From: Corynebacterium sp.
GTDB taxonomy: Bacteria > Actinomycetota > Actinomycetes > Mycobacteriales > Mycobacteriaceae
NCBI RefSeq assembly: GCF_030532325.1
Contig: NZ_JAUNLS010000002.1
Coordinates: 1-64,000 of the forward strand
Direction: 5' to 3'
DNA length: 64,000 nt
The position numbers and the translations under genes were made by a program. Within the stretch, counting starts at the first letter, position 1; each line of letters starts with the position of its first letter. Positions 33,231-42,220 of the stretch are shown one piece after another. The notes under the pieces are model-generated. The model saw only the letters and a program-made list of their open reading frames with translations. It was not told the origin of the DNA and did no database searches.

Positions 33231-33273
33231 ACAGTCCCCCTCTTGGCTCGTGAGAGACTAGGAGGGGGACTGT
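33231..33273. terminator. Hairpin between tRNA-Val and the HAD gene
   Basis: ACAGTCCCCCTC (33231-33242) pairs with GAGGGGGACTGT (33262-33273) over a 19-nt loop. On the minus strand it is followed by TTTTG. It separates the tRNA from the convergent HAD gene ending at 33281. Confidence 0.8.
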
Positions 33274-33280
33274 AGGTTTA

Positions 33281-33964
33281 TCAGCCGCGGGGATGCTGAA
33301 TCGGTGTAGAGGTCGGTGTAGAGCCCCAGCGCGCCACAATCTTGTCCAGCGCTGGAAAGTCCGGGGCGAAGAAGTCAGCGGCGTCGAACTCCGCCTGCGT
33401 GCCGTGGCCCCAGCCCACCAGGGCGGCCTTCATGCCCAGGGCGTGCGCGCCCTCGGTGTCGTGGCTGCGGTCGCCGATCATGAGGATCTCGGATTCTCGT
33501 CCGCGCAGGTTCATCTCATCGAGCACCCACTCGATGACGTGGCGCTTGGTGGGGCGGGTGCCGTGGGCGTCGTCAGCCCCGCCGATGTAATCGAAGTACT
33601 CGGCCACACCGAGGCGCTCGAGCATGCGCGTGGCCACGCTTTGGTCCTTGCTTGTGGCGGTGCACAGCGTGTAGCCGGCGGCCTTCCATGCCGGCAAGGC
33701 GCGCGCCCAGCCTGCAAAGAGCTGCGCCATGCGCCAGCCGAAGTCCCGGTAGTAGCCGCGGTAGATCTTCTCCGCGCGGTCGAGCTCCGCCGGCGGGATG
33801 CCGTGGGTGATCAGGTTCTCCCGCAGGGGTGGGCCGGGGAAGGTGCGCAGCGTGGCCTCATCGGGGATGGGGTGGCCCATCTCAGCGAAGGTACGGCGGG
33901 CGCACTCGGCGATGCCGGGGTAGGAATCGATGATGGTGCCATCGACGTCGATGAAGAGAATCAT
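33281..33964 (-). CDS. HAD-family hydrolase beside PtpA (phosphoglycolate-phosphatase-like)
   Basis: A 227-aa HAD subclass I protein. Motif I is FIDVDGTIIDSYPG with the DxDGT nucleophile, motif II is CTATSK, a Lys lies in RPTKRHV, and motif IV is MIGDRSHDTEGAHALG. The helical cap (about 20-85) and length resemble phosphoglycolate phosphatase. It begins immediately after the SURF1 stop codon. In M. tuberculosis the HAD protein near PtpA (PtkA) is reported to phosphorylate PtpA, so this gene may be the counterpart, although it lacks the longer N-terminus of PtkA. Ordinary phosphatase activity is the default reading. Confidence 0.88.
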   Translation of the reverse strand: MILFIDVDGTIIDSYPGIAECARRTFAEMGHPIPDEATLRTFPGPPLRENLITHGIPPAELDRAEKIYRGYYRDFGWRMAQLFAGWARALPAWKAAGYTLCTATSKDQSVATRMLERLGVAEYFDYIGGADDAHGTRPTKRHVIEWVLDEMNLRGRESEILMIGDRSHDTEGAHALGMKAALVGWGHGTQAEFDAADFFAPDFPALDKIVARWGSTPTSTPIQHPRG

Positions 33965-34990
33965 CTAGAAGCGCTCCTGGCCACGGGTGCGGAACTTCTC
34001 GTAGAAGTCCGGCTTGGAATCGCCGTAGCGCGAGCGGGCGCGGCGGTTCGGTGCCGGGGCAGAAGCGGCAGCACCCAGCGCGGCATCGGAAGACGTATCA
34101 GTATCCGCAGAACCCGCAGAACCCGCAGACTGAGCAGAATCCGCAGCTTCTGTGCTGGATTCATCGCCGGAATTCTTGCCGGAATCGGCGTCGGGGCCCT
34201 CTGGATCCGGGCCGGAGCCGGCCATCTCCCGCTCGGCGTGGGCAAGCAGCTCCTCCTCTTCGCGGGCGCGGCGACGCTCGCGGATCTCCGCCCACACAAA
34301 GTAGGCGAAGCCCAGCGGCGCCATCACGCCGAAGGCGATCCACTGATAGCCGTAGGAGAGGTGGTTGCCGCGGTCGAGCTGCGGGACCGGCAGGGCGTTG
34401 AGCTCGCCGGGCTGATCTGGGGAGAGCTGCACGTAGTCGGCGCCCAGCTCCGTGCCGGTCAGAGAGCCTAGCTGCTCAGTATTAATGGAGTAGACCTGCT
34501 GGTAGCCCTGCTCAGTGATGGGCTTCTTGGAATTCTCCGGCTCGTTGACGCGCACCATGCCCACGATGGTGGTCTCCTTGTCCGGCGCCGGCTCGATCTC
34601 CGGCACGGTGTTGCCTTCGTCGGTAGGCACCCAGCCGCGGTTGACCAGCATGGTCAGGCCGGACTCCGTCTGGAAAGGCACCAGGGACTGGAAGCCGGGT
34701 GCAGAGCCCACCGGGCGCAGACGCAGCAGCACCTCCTTATCCGGCAGGTAGTGGCCGGTAAGGCTCACCCGGGCCCACTCGCCGCCGCGGATGGAGCCAT
34801 CGGGGTTGAGGATATCCTCCTGGGGCTGGGGCTCGGCAGAATAGGCCTCTTCGATGAGGTGGTTGCGCTCCACAATCTGCGCGTCTTTTCCCAGCTGCCA
34901 CGGTGACAACACGGTGAAGCAGGCATAGGAAAAGGCGGCCACGAAGATGAGCATGAGCACCCATCCAGGTTTGAGGAACGTCTTGAGCAT
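33965..34990 (-). CDS. SURF1 family cytochrome oxidase biogenesis protein
   Basis: A 341-aa membrane protein. Residues about 8-30 form the first helix (WVLMLIFVAAFSYACFTVL) followed by the SURF1 motif SPWQLGKDA. The central extracytoplasmic domain carries the conserved LLRLRPVGSAPGFQSLVPF and MLVNRGWVP, and a second helix (QWIAFGVMAPLGFAYFVW) lies near residue 235. A C-terminal extension of about 95 residues rich in Ala/Ser/Asp/Gly is cytosolic and not part of the family core. SURF1 proteins aid assembly or heme insertion of aa3-type cytochrome c oxidase. TAGACT, formed by the upstream stop codon region, lies 7 nt before the ATG, so it may also have its own leaderless promoter. Confidence 0.92.
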   Translation of the reverse strand: MLKTFLKPGWVLMLIFVAAFSYACFTVLSPWQLGKDAQIVERNHLIEEAYSAEPQPQEDILNPDGSIRGGEWARVSLTGHYLPDKEVLLRLRPVGSAPGFQSLVPFQTESGLTMLVNRGWVPTDEGNTVPEIEPAPDKETTIVGMVRVNEPENSKKPITEQGYQQVYSINTEQLGSLTGTELGADYVQLSPDQPGELNALPVPQLDRGNHLSYGYQWIAFGVMAPLGFAYFVWAEIRERRRAREEEELLAHAEREMAGSGPDPEGPDADSGKNSGDESSTEAADSAQSAGSAGSADTDTSSDAALGAAASAPAPNRRARSRYGDSKPDFYEKFRTRGQERF

Positions 34991-35000
34991 GGTGCTCAGT

Positions 35001-35492
35001 CTAGTCGCGCTGCTCGCGAATCCAATCGAGCAGGCCGGGGACCGCAGCCTCAATCTCCTTGCGCACCCGGGTGAAGTCCTCCTCGGTGCCGTAGTAGGGG
35101 TCCTCGACGTCCGCGCCCTCAGGGGCGTTGGGGTCGAAGCTGCGCATGAGGCGCACCTTCTCCGGGGAAACGCCGCGCTCGATGAGGGCCTCGCGGTGGC
35201 TGTTATCCATGGCGATGAAGAGATCGGCGTCCATGTGCTCCCCGCCCAGCTGGGCCGCGCGGTGGGAGGCGCCGTCATGCCCGCCGCGGCGCAGCTCGGC
35301 AATCGCTCGCGCGTCGGCGCTTTGGCCCACGTGCCAGCCGCCGAGGCCGCAGGAGGAAGTATGGGCGACGAGGTCCAGCATGTCGGTTTCCATCGCGTCG
35401 CGGGTGATGATCTCCGCCATGGGGGAGCGGCAGATATTGCCAGTGCACACAAACACGAGGTGGAGCATGGAGGGCGTGCGTGGAGGCGTCAA
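35001..35492 (-). CDS. ptpA: Low-molecular-weight protein tyrosine phosphatase
   Basis: A 163-aa (or 155-aa) LMW tyrosine phosphatase. The active-site loop VCTGNICRSP (CX5R) begins a few residues into the protein, and the general-acid aspartate lies in DVEDPYYG. Length and motifs match the PtpA family. It dephosphorylates tyrosine residues in cytosolic or secreted targets. The start is uncertain: a TTG at 35492 has AAAGGG about 11 nt upstream, while the ATG at 35468 gives the more usual N-terminus (MLHLVFVCTGN) but lacks a good site. It is followed by SURF1 and HAD genes, the same association as in mycobacteria. Confidence 0.92.
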   Translation of the reverse strand: MTPPRTPSMLHLVFVCTGNICRSPMAEIITRDAMETDMLDLVAHTSSCGLGGWHVGQSADARAIAELRRGGHDGASHRAAQLGGEHMDADLFIAMDNSHREALIERGVSPEKVRLMRSFDPNAPEGADVEDPYYGTEEDFTRVRKEIEAAVPGLLDWIREQRD

Positions 35493-35678
35493 GGCTGCGT
35501 GTCCCTTTCAATGAAGTGGTCAGAGCGATTGCTTGGGGCTACTGATCAGGGGCTCTCTGCGAGGGCTCGTGATCACGGCTAGGGAGAGGAGGGAGAGGGA
35601 ATAGAGCGTGTCTAGAACGAAAGCTAGGATATAGCAGCAGCGCGAAAGACACGAAACGAGCACAAAGGGAGTCCACAC

Positions 35679-36524
35679 ATGGCTGACACAACCTCTGGCG
35701 ATGCCACCACTGTTGGCGCGGTGCGCCAGATCCTCCACGAGGCCTATCCACCGCACCTGGCGGAGAAGTGGGACGCCGTGGGGCTGGTCTGCGGGGACCC
35801 GGCGGCGCCGGTGCGCTCGGTGGCCTTCGCCCTGGATTGCACCCAGCAGGTGGCCGAGCGCGCCGTGGAGTTGGGCGTGGACATGCTGGTGGTTCACCAC
35901 CCGCTCTTGCTGCGCGGGGTGACCTCGGTGGCGGCCGATACCCCCAAGGGCAAGGTGATCCACACGCTGATTACCGGCGGGGTGGCGCTGCTGGCCGCCC
36001 ACACCAACGCCGATAAGGCCCGCCCCGGGGTCAACGACCGCCTGGCGGAGCTGGTGGGCATCACCGCCGGCCGGCCCATCGTGCCGGTGGAGCCCTACGA
36101 GGAGCTGGAGACCGCCCTGGGCCTGGGCCGGGTGGGCGAGCTGCCGGAGCCGATGACGCTGCGCGAGTTCACCCAGCAGGTGGCCAACGCCCTGCCGGAC
36201 ACGGAGTGGGGTGTGCGCGCCACGGGGGATCCGGAGGGCATCGTCAAGCGCGTGGCGGTCTCCAGCGGCTCGGGGGATTCCTTCCTGGAGGCTGCCTCGG
36301 CCCTCGACGTGGACGTGTACGTCACCTCTGACCTGCGCCATCACCCGGTGGATGAGCACCTGCGTGCCGGTGGGCCGGCGGTGGTGGACACCGCCCACTG
36401 GGCCAGCGAGTTTCCGTGGACCAGTCAGGCGCGCGATATTGTGGAGCACGCAGTGGGCGTGGAAACCCACATCATTGATTTGCGTACAGATCCGTGGACA
36501 ATCTCAGCGCATAAGGAGAACTAA
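35679..36524 (+). CDS. Nif3-like dinuclear metal centre protein
   Basis: A 281-aa NIF3/YbgI-family protein. The N-terminal AEKWDAVGLVCGDP and the metal ligands in VVHHPLLLRGV and AAHTNADKA are clear. The C-terminal VSSGSGDSFLEAA and TSDLRHHPVDEHL complete the dimetal site. The family forms toroidal hexamers; proposed roles include GTP cyclohydrolase-like chemistry, but the function is unsettled. AAAGGGAG lies upstream of the ATG. It is the first gene of a three-gene operon with the zinc-ribbon and RNase H genes, each start touching or overlapping the previous stop. Confidence 0.93.
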   Translation: MADTTSGDATTVGAVRQILHEAYPPHLAEKWDAVGLVCGDPAAPVRSVAFALDCTQQVAERAVELGVDMLVVHHPLLLRGVTSVAADTPKGKVIHTLITGGVALLAAHTNADKARPGVNDRLAELVGITAGRPIVPVEPYEELETALGLGRVGELPEPMTLREFTQQVANALPDTEWGVRATGDPEGIVKRVAVSSGSGDSFLEAASALDVDVYVTSDLRHHPVDEHLRAGGPAVVDTAHWASEFPWTSQARDIVEHAVGVETHIIDLRTDPWTISAHKEN

Positions 36525-37241
36525 ATGAAACTGACTCAGCAACTGCAACCCGTTCTTCTGGAACTGGCCAACCTGCAGCGTGCCCAGGACGCCGGCGGCC
36601 CCCAGGTGGTGCCGGAGCAGGAGGAGTATGAGGCGGCGCAGGCCAAGCATGCCCGGCTTGTCGACGCCGCCAGTGCCGCCCAACTCGCCGTGGACGATAT
36701 GGAGCTGGAGATCCTGCGCATCCAGGCCGACGAGCGCAAGCTGCGCAAGCGCGAGCGTGACGATAAAGCCCAACTGGGTGCTGCCACGGATATCGAGCAG
36801 CGCCGCGATCTGGAGCACGATCTCTACGCCGCGAAGTCCCGCATCGCGGATCTGATGTCGGAGCTGCAGGAGGCACACAACGAAATCCACGCGCTGCGCT
36901 CCAACCGCGACGTGCACGGCGCGCGGGTCTCCGAGTCTGAGCGTCAACTCGAGGTGCTGGCCCGCGCGGCACAGGCCGCCGTGGAGTCCGCGGAGAACCA
37001 GGAATCCCCCGAGGTGCGCATTGGGCAGCTGCGCGAACAACTTCCCGCAGACGTGCTGGCCGAGTATGACCGCATGCGCACCGAAAACGGTGTGGGCGCT
37101 GCCAAGTTCAACGGCCGCGCCTGCGGCGGCTGCTTCATGGTGCTGCCGCCGGCTGAGCAGAACGCCGTGCGCAACGCCCCGGCCGACGAGCTCCCGCAGT
37201 GCGGCGATTGCGGCTCTTACCTGGTGCGGCAGGCTTCATGA
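36525..37241 (+). CDS. Coiled-coil protein with C4 zinc ribbon
   Basis: A 238-aa protein. Residues about 10-170 form a long charged coiled coil (heptads of Leu/Ala with Glu/Arg). The C-terminal 55 residues carry a zinc ribbon with CGGC and CGDC pairs. The family is related to Rv2229c and to CT398/FlgZ-like proteins, which probably act as scaffolds for nucleic-acid or secretion complexes. The exact role is unknown. An AAGGAG site lies at the end of the Nif3 gene, and the stop overlaps the RNase H start (ATGA). Confidence 0.9.
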   Translation: MKLTQQLQPVLLELANLQRAQDAGGPQVVPEQEEYEAAQAKHARLVDAASAAQLAVDDMELEILRIQADERKLRKRERDDKAQLGAATDIEQRRDLEHDLYAAKSRIADLMSELQEAHNEIHALRSNRDVHGARVSESERQLEVLARAAQAAVESAENQESPEVRIGQLREQLPADVLAEYDRMRTENGVGAAKFNGRACGGCFMVLPPAEQNAVRNAPADELPQCGDCGSYLVRQAS

Positions 37242-38413
37242 AGCTCGTCATCTTTGCGGACGGCGGCTCCCGCGGCAACCCCGGCATAGCCGGCTCCGGC
37301 ACCGCCGTGTACACGGCTGACCGCAAGACGCTGCTCAAGGAGATCGCCTACGTGGTGGGCACGAAGTCCACCAACAACGTTGCCGAGTATCACGGCCTGC
37401 TGCGCGGGCTGGAGGCAGCGCTGGAGTTGGGCGCGAGCGAGGTGGAGTTCTACATGGACTCCAAGCTCGTGGTGGAGCAGATGAACGGGCGCTGGAAGAT
37501 CAAGCACCCGGACATGAAGGAGCTAGCGCTCAAGGCCCGCGCGCTCATCGATCGGCTCGACGTCTTTGAGCTCAGCTGGGTGCCGCGCGCGCAGAACAAG
37601 GTGGCCGATGCGCTTTCCAACGTGGCCATGGACGCCGCCGCCAAGGGCGAGCCCGTGGGCATCGTGTGCCGCGGCGAGGATCCGAAGGAGCCAAAAACGC
37701 CAGAGAAGCCGGAAAAATCCGAAGAGAGCGAAGCTGCGCGGCCCGAGGCCAACACCGCTGCCGTCTCCGCGCCCTCAGAGTGGGTGGAGGATTCCGGCGC
37801 GGTGACCCGCATCTTCCTCCTGCGCCACGGCCAAACGCCGATGTCCGCGGCCAAGCAGTACTCGGGCCACTCGGATCCCAGCCTCAGTGAGGTGGGGCAC
37901 CGCCAGGCGCTCGCTGCCGCCCAGGCGCTGGCCGGGGTGGAATTCGACGCGATTCTCAGCTCCCCGCTGCGGCGCTGCCAGGAAACAGCTGCGGCAGTGG
38001 CCAACGGCCGCGACATCGACGTGGAAACCCGTGCGGACCTCATCGAGCTGGACTTTGGCCTCTGGGAGGGCAAGACCTTCGACGAGGCACACAGCGCCTA
38101 CCCGGATCTGCACAGCCAGTGGCTGGAGGATACCTCCGTGGCCTGCCCGGGCGGGGAGTCGCTGCAGGCGCTGCACCGCCGGGTGCGCGCAGCCCGCCAG
38201 GATCTGCAGGCGCGCTACACGGGCAAAACCATCGCCGTGGTCACCCACGTCAACCCCATCAAGTCCTTCGTGCGCCAGGCGCTGGATGCCGGCCCGGTGA
38301 CCTTCAACCGGCTGTTCCTGGATTTGGCCTCGATCACGGAGATGGAGTTCTGGGAGCAGGGCAGCGTGCTGCGCCGATTCAACGATGTGGGGCATTTGGG
38401 GGCCCTGAGCTAA
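37238..38413 (+). CDS. Bifunctional RNase H / histidine phosphatase
   Basis: A 391-aa fusion. The N-terminal 135 residues are a type I RNase HI domain: FADGGSRGNPG, catalytic Glu in NNVAEYHGLLRGLEAAL, Asp in FYMDSKLVVEQMNG and a late Asp in KVADALSNVAMD. After a charged Glu/Lys/Pro linker (about 148-185), the C-terminal 200 residues form a phosphoglycerate-mutase-like histidine phosphatase (CobC type) with FLLRHGQTPMS and Glu/His in the core ELDFGLWEG and VVTHVNPI. The mycobacterial orthologue Rv2228c has RNase H and alpha-ribazole phosphatase activities. The start overlaps the upstream stop by four bases. Confidence 0.95.
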   Translation: MKLVIFADGGSRGNPGIAGSGTAVYTADRKTLLKEIAYVVGTKSTNNVAEYHGLLRGLEAALELGASEVEFYMDSKLVVEQMNGRWKIKHPDMKELALKARALIDRLDVFELSWVPRAQNKVADALSNVAMDAAAKGEPVGIVCRGEDPKEPKTPEKPEKSEESEAARPEANTAAVSAPSEWVEDSGAVTRIFLLRHGQTPMSAAKQYSGHSDPSLSEVGHRQALAAAQALAGVEFDAILSSPLRRCQETAAAVANGRDIDVETRADLIELDFGLWEGKTFDEAHSAYPDLHSQWLEDTSVACPGGESLQALHRRVRAARQDLQARYTGKTIAVVTHVNPIKSFVRQALDAGPVTFNRLFLDLASITEMEFWEQGSVLRRFNDVGHLGALS

Positions 38414-38423
38414 ACTAAAGCTC

Positions 38424-38844
38424 GCGAATGAGCCGACCGGGTAAACGCGTCTTTGTAGCGAACCAGCCTTTTCTAAGGCCAGGCGCGGGACGAGGAAAGT
38501 CCGGACTCCACAGAGCACGGTGGTTGCTAACGGCAACCCGGGGTGACCCGCGGGCAAGTGCAACAGAAAGTAGACCGCCGCGCTTCGGCGCGCTTCGGCG
38601 CGTTGTGGTGCGGTAAGGGTGAAAGGGTGCGTTAAGAGCGCACCAGCATCGTCAGCGATGGCGATGGCTGGGTAAACCCCACCGGGAGCAAGGCATCATG
38701 GCCGGCCCTTGTGGCGGGCTTGATCAGGCGCGGGTAGGCTGCTCGCCGAAGCCTGAAGGTAGCCGCTTGAACCAGCTGGCAACGGTTGGTCTAGATGGAT
38801 GTTTACCCTTCGACAGAATCCGGCTTATAGGTTGACTCATTCGC
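38424..38844 (+). ncRNA. rnpB: RNase P RNA (class A)
   Basis: About 420 nt with the conserved bacterial RNase P landmarks: GAGGAAAGTCCGGACTCC near the 5' end (38494-38511), ACAGAAA (38564-38570), AGGGTGAAAGGGTGCG, and the 3' core CAGAATCCGGCTTATAG. The termini GCGAATGAG (38424-38432) and CTCATTCGC (38836-38844) pair to close the molecule, and a run of T follows at 38847-38851. It is the catalytic subunit that matures the 5' ends of tRNAs. Placement after the RNase H-phosphatase gene is typical of Corynebacterium. Confidence 0.97.
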
Positions 38845-38976
38845 CCTTTTTCTTGCGCGCTCAGGGCAGGCGGGGATACGAGCGTTGGCCTGCTTTTCGA
38901 CGACCACGGGTCTGCTTTCCCGCACCGCGGGCGCACGCGGCCCCTCGCCCGCACAAAGCTGGAACAATGGCGCGGT

Positions 38977-40380
38977 ATGAAGCTGTATGCCGCGCCCCTG
39001 GATTTTGATGTCATCGCCGAGGAGTTTTCCATCACTCGGGAGTTTCCCGCCGCCGTGACCGAGGAGGCGCTGCGCGCCCAGGATCGCTACGCCGCCTCGC
39101 GCGTCGACGCCCGCGCGATTCCCCTAGTGACCATCGACCCGGCCGGGTCCATGGACCTGGACCAGGCGGTGTGCATCGAGGCTCGCGACGGCGGCTACCT
39201 GGTGCACTACGCCATCGCCGACGTTGCAGCCTTTATCGCGCCGGGCGGCGAGGTAGAGCGCGAATCCCTGCAGCGCGGCCAGACAATCTACCTGCCCGAT
39301 GAACCCGCCCGCCTGCACCCCCAGGAGCTCTCGGAGGATCGGGCGTCCTTGCTGGAGGGCGTCGACAGGCCAGCGGTGCTGTGGACATTCCAGCTCGACT
39401 CACGCGGTGAGGTGGAGGACTTCACCCTGCAGCGGGCCCTAGTGCGCTCGCGTGCGCAGCTGGACTATGACAGCGTGCACGCCGATATGGAGCGCGGCCA
39501 GCTGCACTCCTCGATTGCGCTGCTGCCGGAGGTGGGCAGGCTGCGCCAGGCCTCCTCGCTGCGCCGCCATGCTATCTCCTTGCGCATCCCCTCCCAGCGC
39601 GTGCAGGAGGTTGAGGGGGATCCCGAGCAGCACTACGAGTTGGTCTCCGAGCCACGCCACGAGGTGATGGACTTCAACTCCGAGATCTCTTTGATGACGG
39701 GCATGTGCGCCGGCCAGCTCATGCAGCGCCACGGGGTTGGAGTCCTGCGCACGCTCGCTGCGGCGACCCCGGAATCTGACAAGGAGTTTCGCGCCGGTGC
39801 CCGCGCCCTGGGCTTTGATCTGGGGGAGATGGATATCAGCGAGTTCCTGCTCAGCGTGGACGCGGACTCGCCGCGCGGCATGGCGGTGATGCGAGAGGCT
39901 CAGCGTTTGCTGCGCGGGGCGGATTACGTGTGGCTGGAGGATTCCCCCGCGGAGGTGCACGCGGGCATCGGCGGCTATTATTCGCACGTCACGGCTCCGC
40001 TGCGCAGGCTGGTGGACCGCTTTGCCATCGAGGTGTGCCTGGCGCTCGTCGGTGGCTACTCGGTGCCGGAGTGGGTGCGCGCCAACATCGAGCAGGTGCT
40101 GGGCACCATGCGCTCCAGCGGCCAGCTCGCCTCCCGGGTGGACAAGGCCTGCCTCAACCTCACCGAGGCCACCGTGCTGGAGCCCTGGGTGGGCACGAAC
40201 TACGACGCCATTGTGCTCGACGGGCGCCCCGAGCGCCCCACGGCCAGGCTGTTTGTCCTGGAGCCGCCGGTCATGACGCAGGCAGTGGGCAGCCCGGCGA
40301 CGGGGATTAAGACCGCTGTCTCCCTCATCAAGGCGGACGTGGAGGAACGCGAGGTTCTCTTTGCCTGGCCGGCAGATTAG
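38977..40380 (+). CDS. RNB-domain exoribonuclease (RNase II/R family)
   Basis: A 467-aa protein essentially consisting of an RNB catalytic domain. The metal-binding motif reads IDPAGSMDLDQAVCIE (family pattern IDP...DxDDA), followed by VHYAIADVAAFI, LPEEPA-like LPDEPARLHP, MDFNSEISLMTG and the late YSHVTAPLRRLVDR. It lacks the N-terminal cold-shock and C-terminal S1 domains of E. coli RNase II/R, as is usual for the short actinobacterial form. It probably degrades single-stranded RNA 3' to 5'. Confidence 0.9.
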   Translation: MKLYAAPLDFDVIAEEFSITREFPAAVTEEALRAQDRYAASRVDARAIPLVTIDPAGSMDLDQAVCIEARDGGYLVHYAIADVAAFIAPGGEVERESLQRGQTIYLPDEPARLHPQELSEDRASLLEGVDRPAVLWTFQLDSRGEVEDFTLQRALVRSRAQLDYDSVHADMERGQLHSSIALLPEVGRLRQASSLRRHAISLRIPSQRVQEVEGDPEQHYELVSEPRHEVMDFNSEISLMTGMCAGQLMQRHGVGVLRTLAAATPESDKEFRAGARALGFDLGEMDISEFLLSVDADSPRGMAVMREAQRLLRGADYVWLEDSPAEVHAGIGGYYSHVTAPLRRLVDRFAIEVCLALVGGYSVPEWVRANIEQVLGTMRSSGQLASRVDKACLNLTEATVLEPWVGTNYDAIVLDGRPERPTARLFVLEPPVMTQAVGSPATGIKTAVSLIKADVEEREVLFAWPAD

Positions 40381-40434
40381 CACCGCTCTGGTGGCTTAGC
40401 CTGGCGGCTTAGTCGCTGACTGGGAAAGCTTTGT

Positions 40435-41709
40435 CTAGGCATTGTCCAGGGATGCGGTCTCGCCGGCGTCCAGCGGGACGATGAGCAGCCCCTCGGCGCT
40501 GAGATCCGCAGCGAAGTTCTCGGCGGAGGCGGCGGGCACGTAGGCGATCATCGCGTGGGCGGTACCGGCGTGGGCCGCGCGCGCGGCCACGGCGCCGCGC
40601 AGGGAGGCCAGCTGAACGAGCTTATCGGCGCTGGCGAAACCGTACATGGTGGAGAGCGCCGAGTGCGACTGGTTGAGCAGCGGGAAGAGATCGGCGCCGC
40701 GGCGGGAGCGCAGTGCGCGGGCGAGATCCTTCGCGCGCTCGGTTTCGTGGCCGTAGAAGGCCAGCCACGCGGAGGCGTCCTGGATGGTGGGCTGGTTCTC
40801 CGGGCCGTAGACCTTGTGCACGGCGGTGAGCCAGTCGATGACGCGCGGGGAGGCGTCAGGCAGCAGGCGCAGCGACTCGGTGCCAAAGGCGTGACAGGCA
40901 TCGTCGATGAAGCGCTCGCGCTGACGGATATCGGTGATGGCCTCGCTGGCGTCGAACTCGCCGGGCACGGCCACGGCGAAGGCGGCGAGCTCCTTGTTTA
41001 CCGCGTGCGGGGCCTGGGTGACGGAGCCGTCGGCATAGTCGATGATGGTGATGGTCTCGCCGGCGCCGCGCAGTGCTGCGGAGTGACGGGCGCGCAGCGG
41101 GGGATGGGCGGCGAAGGTGCGCACGGCCTGGGAGCAGACATCGGCCACGCGGGCGCGCATGGGGGCTTCGTTGAGATCGTCGGCCTCACCTAGCAAGGCC
41201 AGGGCGGTGGCCACATCGGCGGCAGAAAGCGCGCCCAGGCCCGCGTTGTCCGGGATGTCGTTGACCACGGTGATGTCCATGCCGGCGGTCTCACGGGAGA
41301 GCATCTGGCGGTTGATCAAGGTATGGATGATTCCGCCCAGGCGCACCGCGATGGTGCCCTGCGGTGCCGGCGGGAGGATGGGCTGGCCTTCGGAGTCCAC
41401 GCCGGGGGATTGCGCTGCGGCAAGTTCGCTGAGCTCGGCAAGCGTAGTGCTGTCCTCGCTAGCCTGGCCGGTGGAGTCGATGAGGTGGACGGCGATGGCG
41501 CCGTCGGTACGCGGGCTGATGGCCGCGGCGGCGCGGGGGCTGGCCAGGCCCATGATGGTGACGCCGCCGTAGTGATCGATGTGCTCACCGATGACGGACC
41601 ACGTGGCCGGGGCGGAGGCGACATGCGTGGGGGCGATGCCAACAGCGTCCAGGTGCGCGGCGCGGGCGCGCTCGGCGGCTGGGCGTGCAGGCATGGTCCA
41701 AAGTGGCAT
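40435..41709 (-). CDS. Galactokinase-like GHMP kinase
   Basis: A 424-aa GHMP-superfamily protein resembling galactokinase. The N-terminal GEHIDHYGG corresponds to the galactokinase signature GEHTDYNGG, and the segment GMDITVVNDIPDNAGLGALSAADV aligns with the ATP loop. That loop is altered: the usual PxGxGLSSSA reads PDNAGLGALSA. No galT, galE or sugar transporter is nearby. It may be a galactokinase of relaxed specificity or a protein that has lost activity. An AAGGAG site precedes the ATG. Confidence 0.72.
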   Translation of the reverse strand: MPLWTMPARPAAERARAAHLDAVGIAPTHVASAPATWSVIGEHIDHYGGVTIMGLASPRAAAAISPRTDGAIAVHLIDSTGQASEDSTTLAELSELAAAQSPGVDSEGQPILPPAPQGTIAVRLGGIIHTLINRQMLSRETAGMDITVVNDIPDNAGLGALSAADVATALALLGEADDLNEAPMRARVADVCSQAVRTFAAHPPLRARHSAALRGAGETITIIDYADGSVTQAPHAVNKELAAFAVAVPGEFDASEAITDIRQRERFIDDACHAFGTESLRLLPDASPRVIDWLTAVHKVYGPENQPTIQDASAWLAFYGHETERAKDLARALRSRRGADLFPLLNQSHSALSTMYGFASADKLVQLASLRGAVAARAAHAGTAHAMIAYVPAASAENFAADLSAEGLLIVPLDAGETASLDNA

Positions 41710-41992
41710 CGTGGTGGGCTCCTTAGTTCACGGTGGTCAACGCTGCGCCGGGCGCAGCGGACAGGGGCGAATACTGGATTGACCTTCACAGTCTAGCGGG
41801 CGCGTGTGCGGTGGCGTCTGTAGTGTGGTGTGCACTTGGGCATGCCGGCCGCCTGCTGCGGCACGGCGCACATCACCCAGGACCGTAAAGAGACTGAGTC
41901 GATGCACTGAGTTTGCACACTGATTCGGCGCACAGAGCCGATACGCCAGTGACATCACTTGGAAAGACAATAGAGAAAATAAGGAGCCTGCA

Positions 41993-42181
41993 ATGAGCAA
42001 TCCTGATGAGCAGTGGTTCTACGATCCCGCCACCGGCGAGGTCAGCCAAGGCAAGAAGTCCGGCTGGCAAAACCGTATGGGGCCGTACGCCAGCCGCGAA
42101 GAAGCAGCGCACGCTATTGAGATTGCCCAACAGCGCAACGCTGCTGCCGATGCCGAGGAAGCCGCGGAAGACGAGTACTAG
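41993..42181 (+). CDS. Small SPOR-like conserved protein
   Basis: A 62-aa cytosolic protein: WFYDPATGEVSQGKKSGWQN, then RMGPYASREEAAHAIEIAQQRN and an acidic tail. The pattern (WY-PxTGxV-xGK, GPYxSxExAxxAL) is that of short actinobacterial SPOR-like proteins. SPOR folds bind denuded peptidoglycan, but without a signal peptide this one must act inside the cell; function unknown. AAGGAG lies 6 nt upstream of the ATG. Confidence 0.8.
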   Translation: MSNPDEQWFYDPATGEVSQGKKSGWQNRMGPYASREEAAHAIEIAQQRNAAADAEEAAEDEY

Positions 42182-42220
42182 AAGCGGCGTGCTCTACCTC
42201 GTATGAGCTTTCGCGTCCGC

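Noticed and set aside
38424-38844. Small open frames within the RNase P RNA region
   Set aside because: The sequence is explained by rnpB, with all conserved core elements present.
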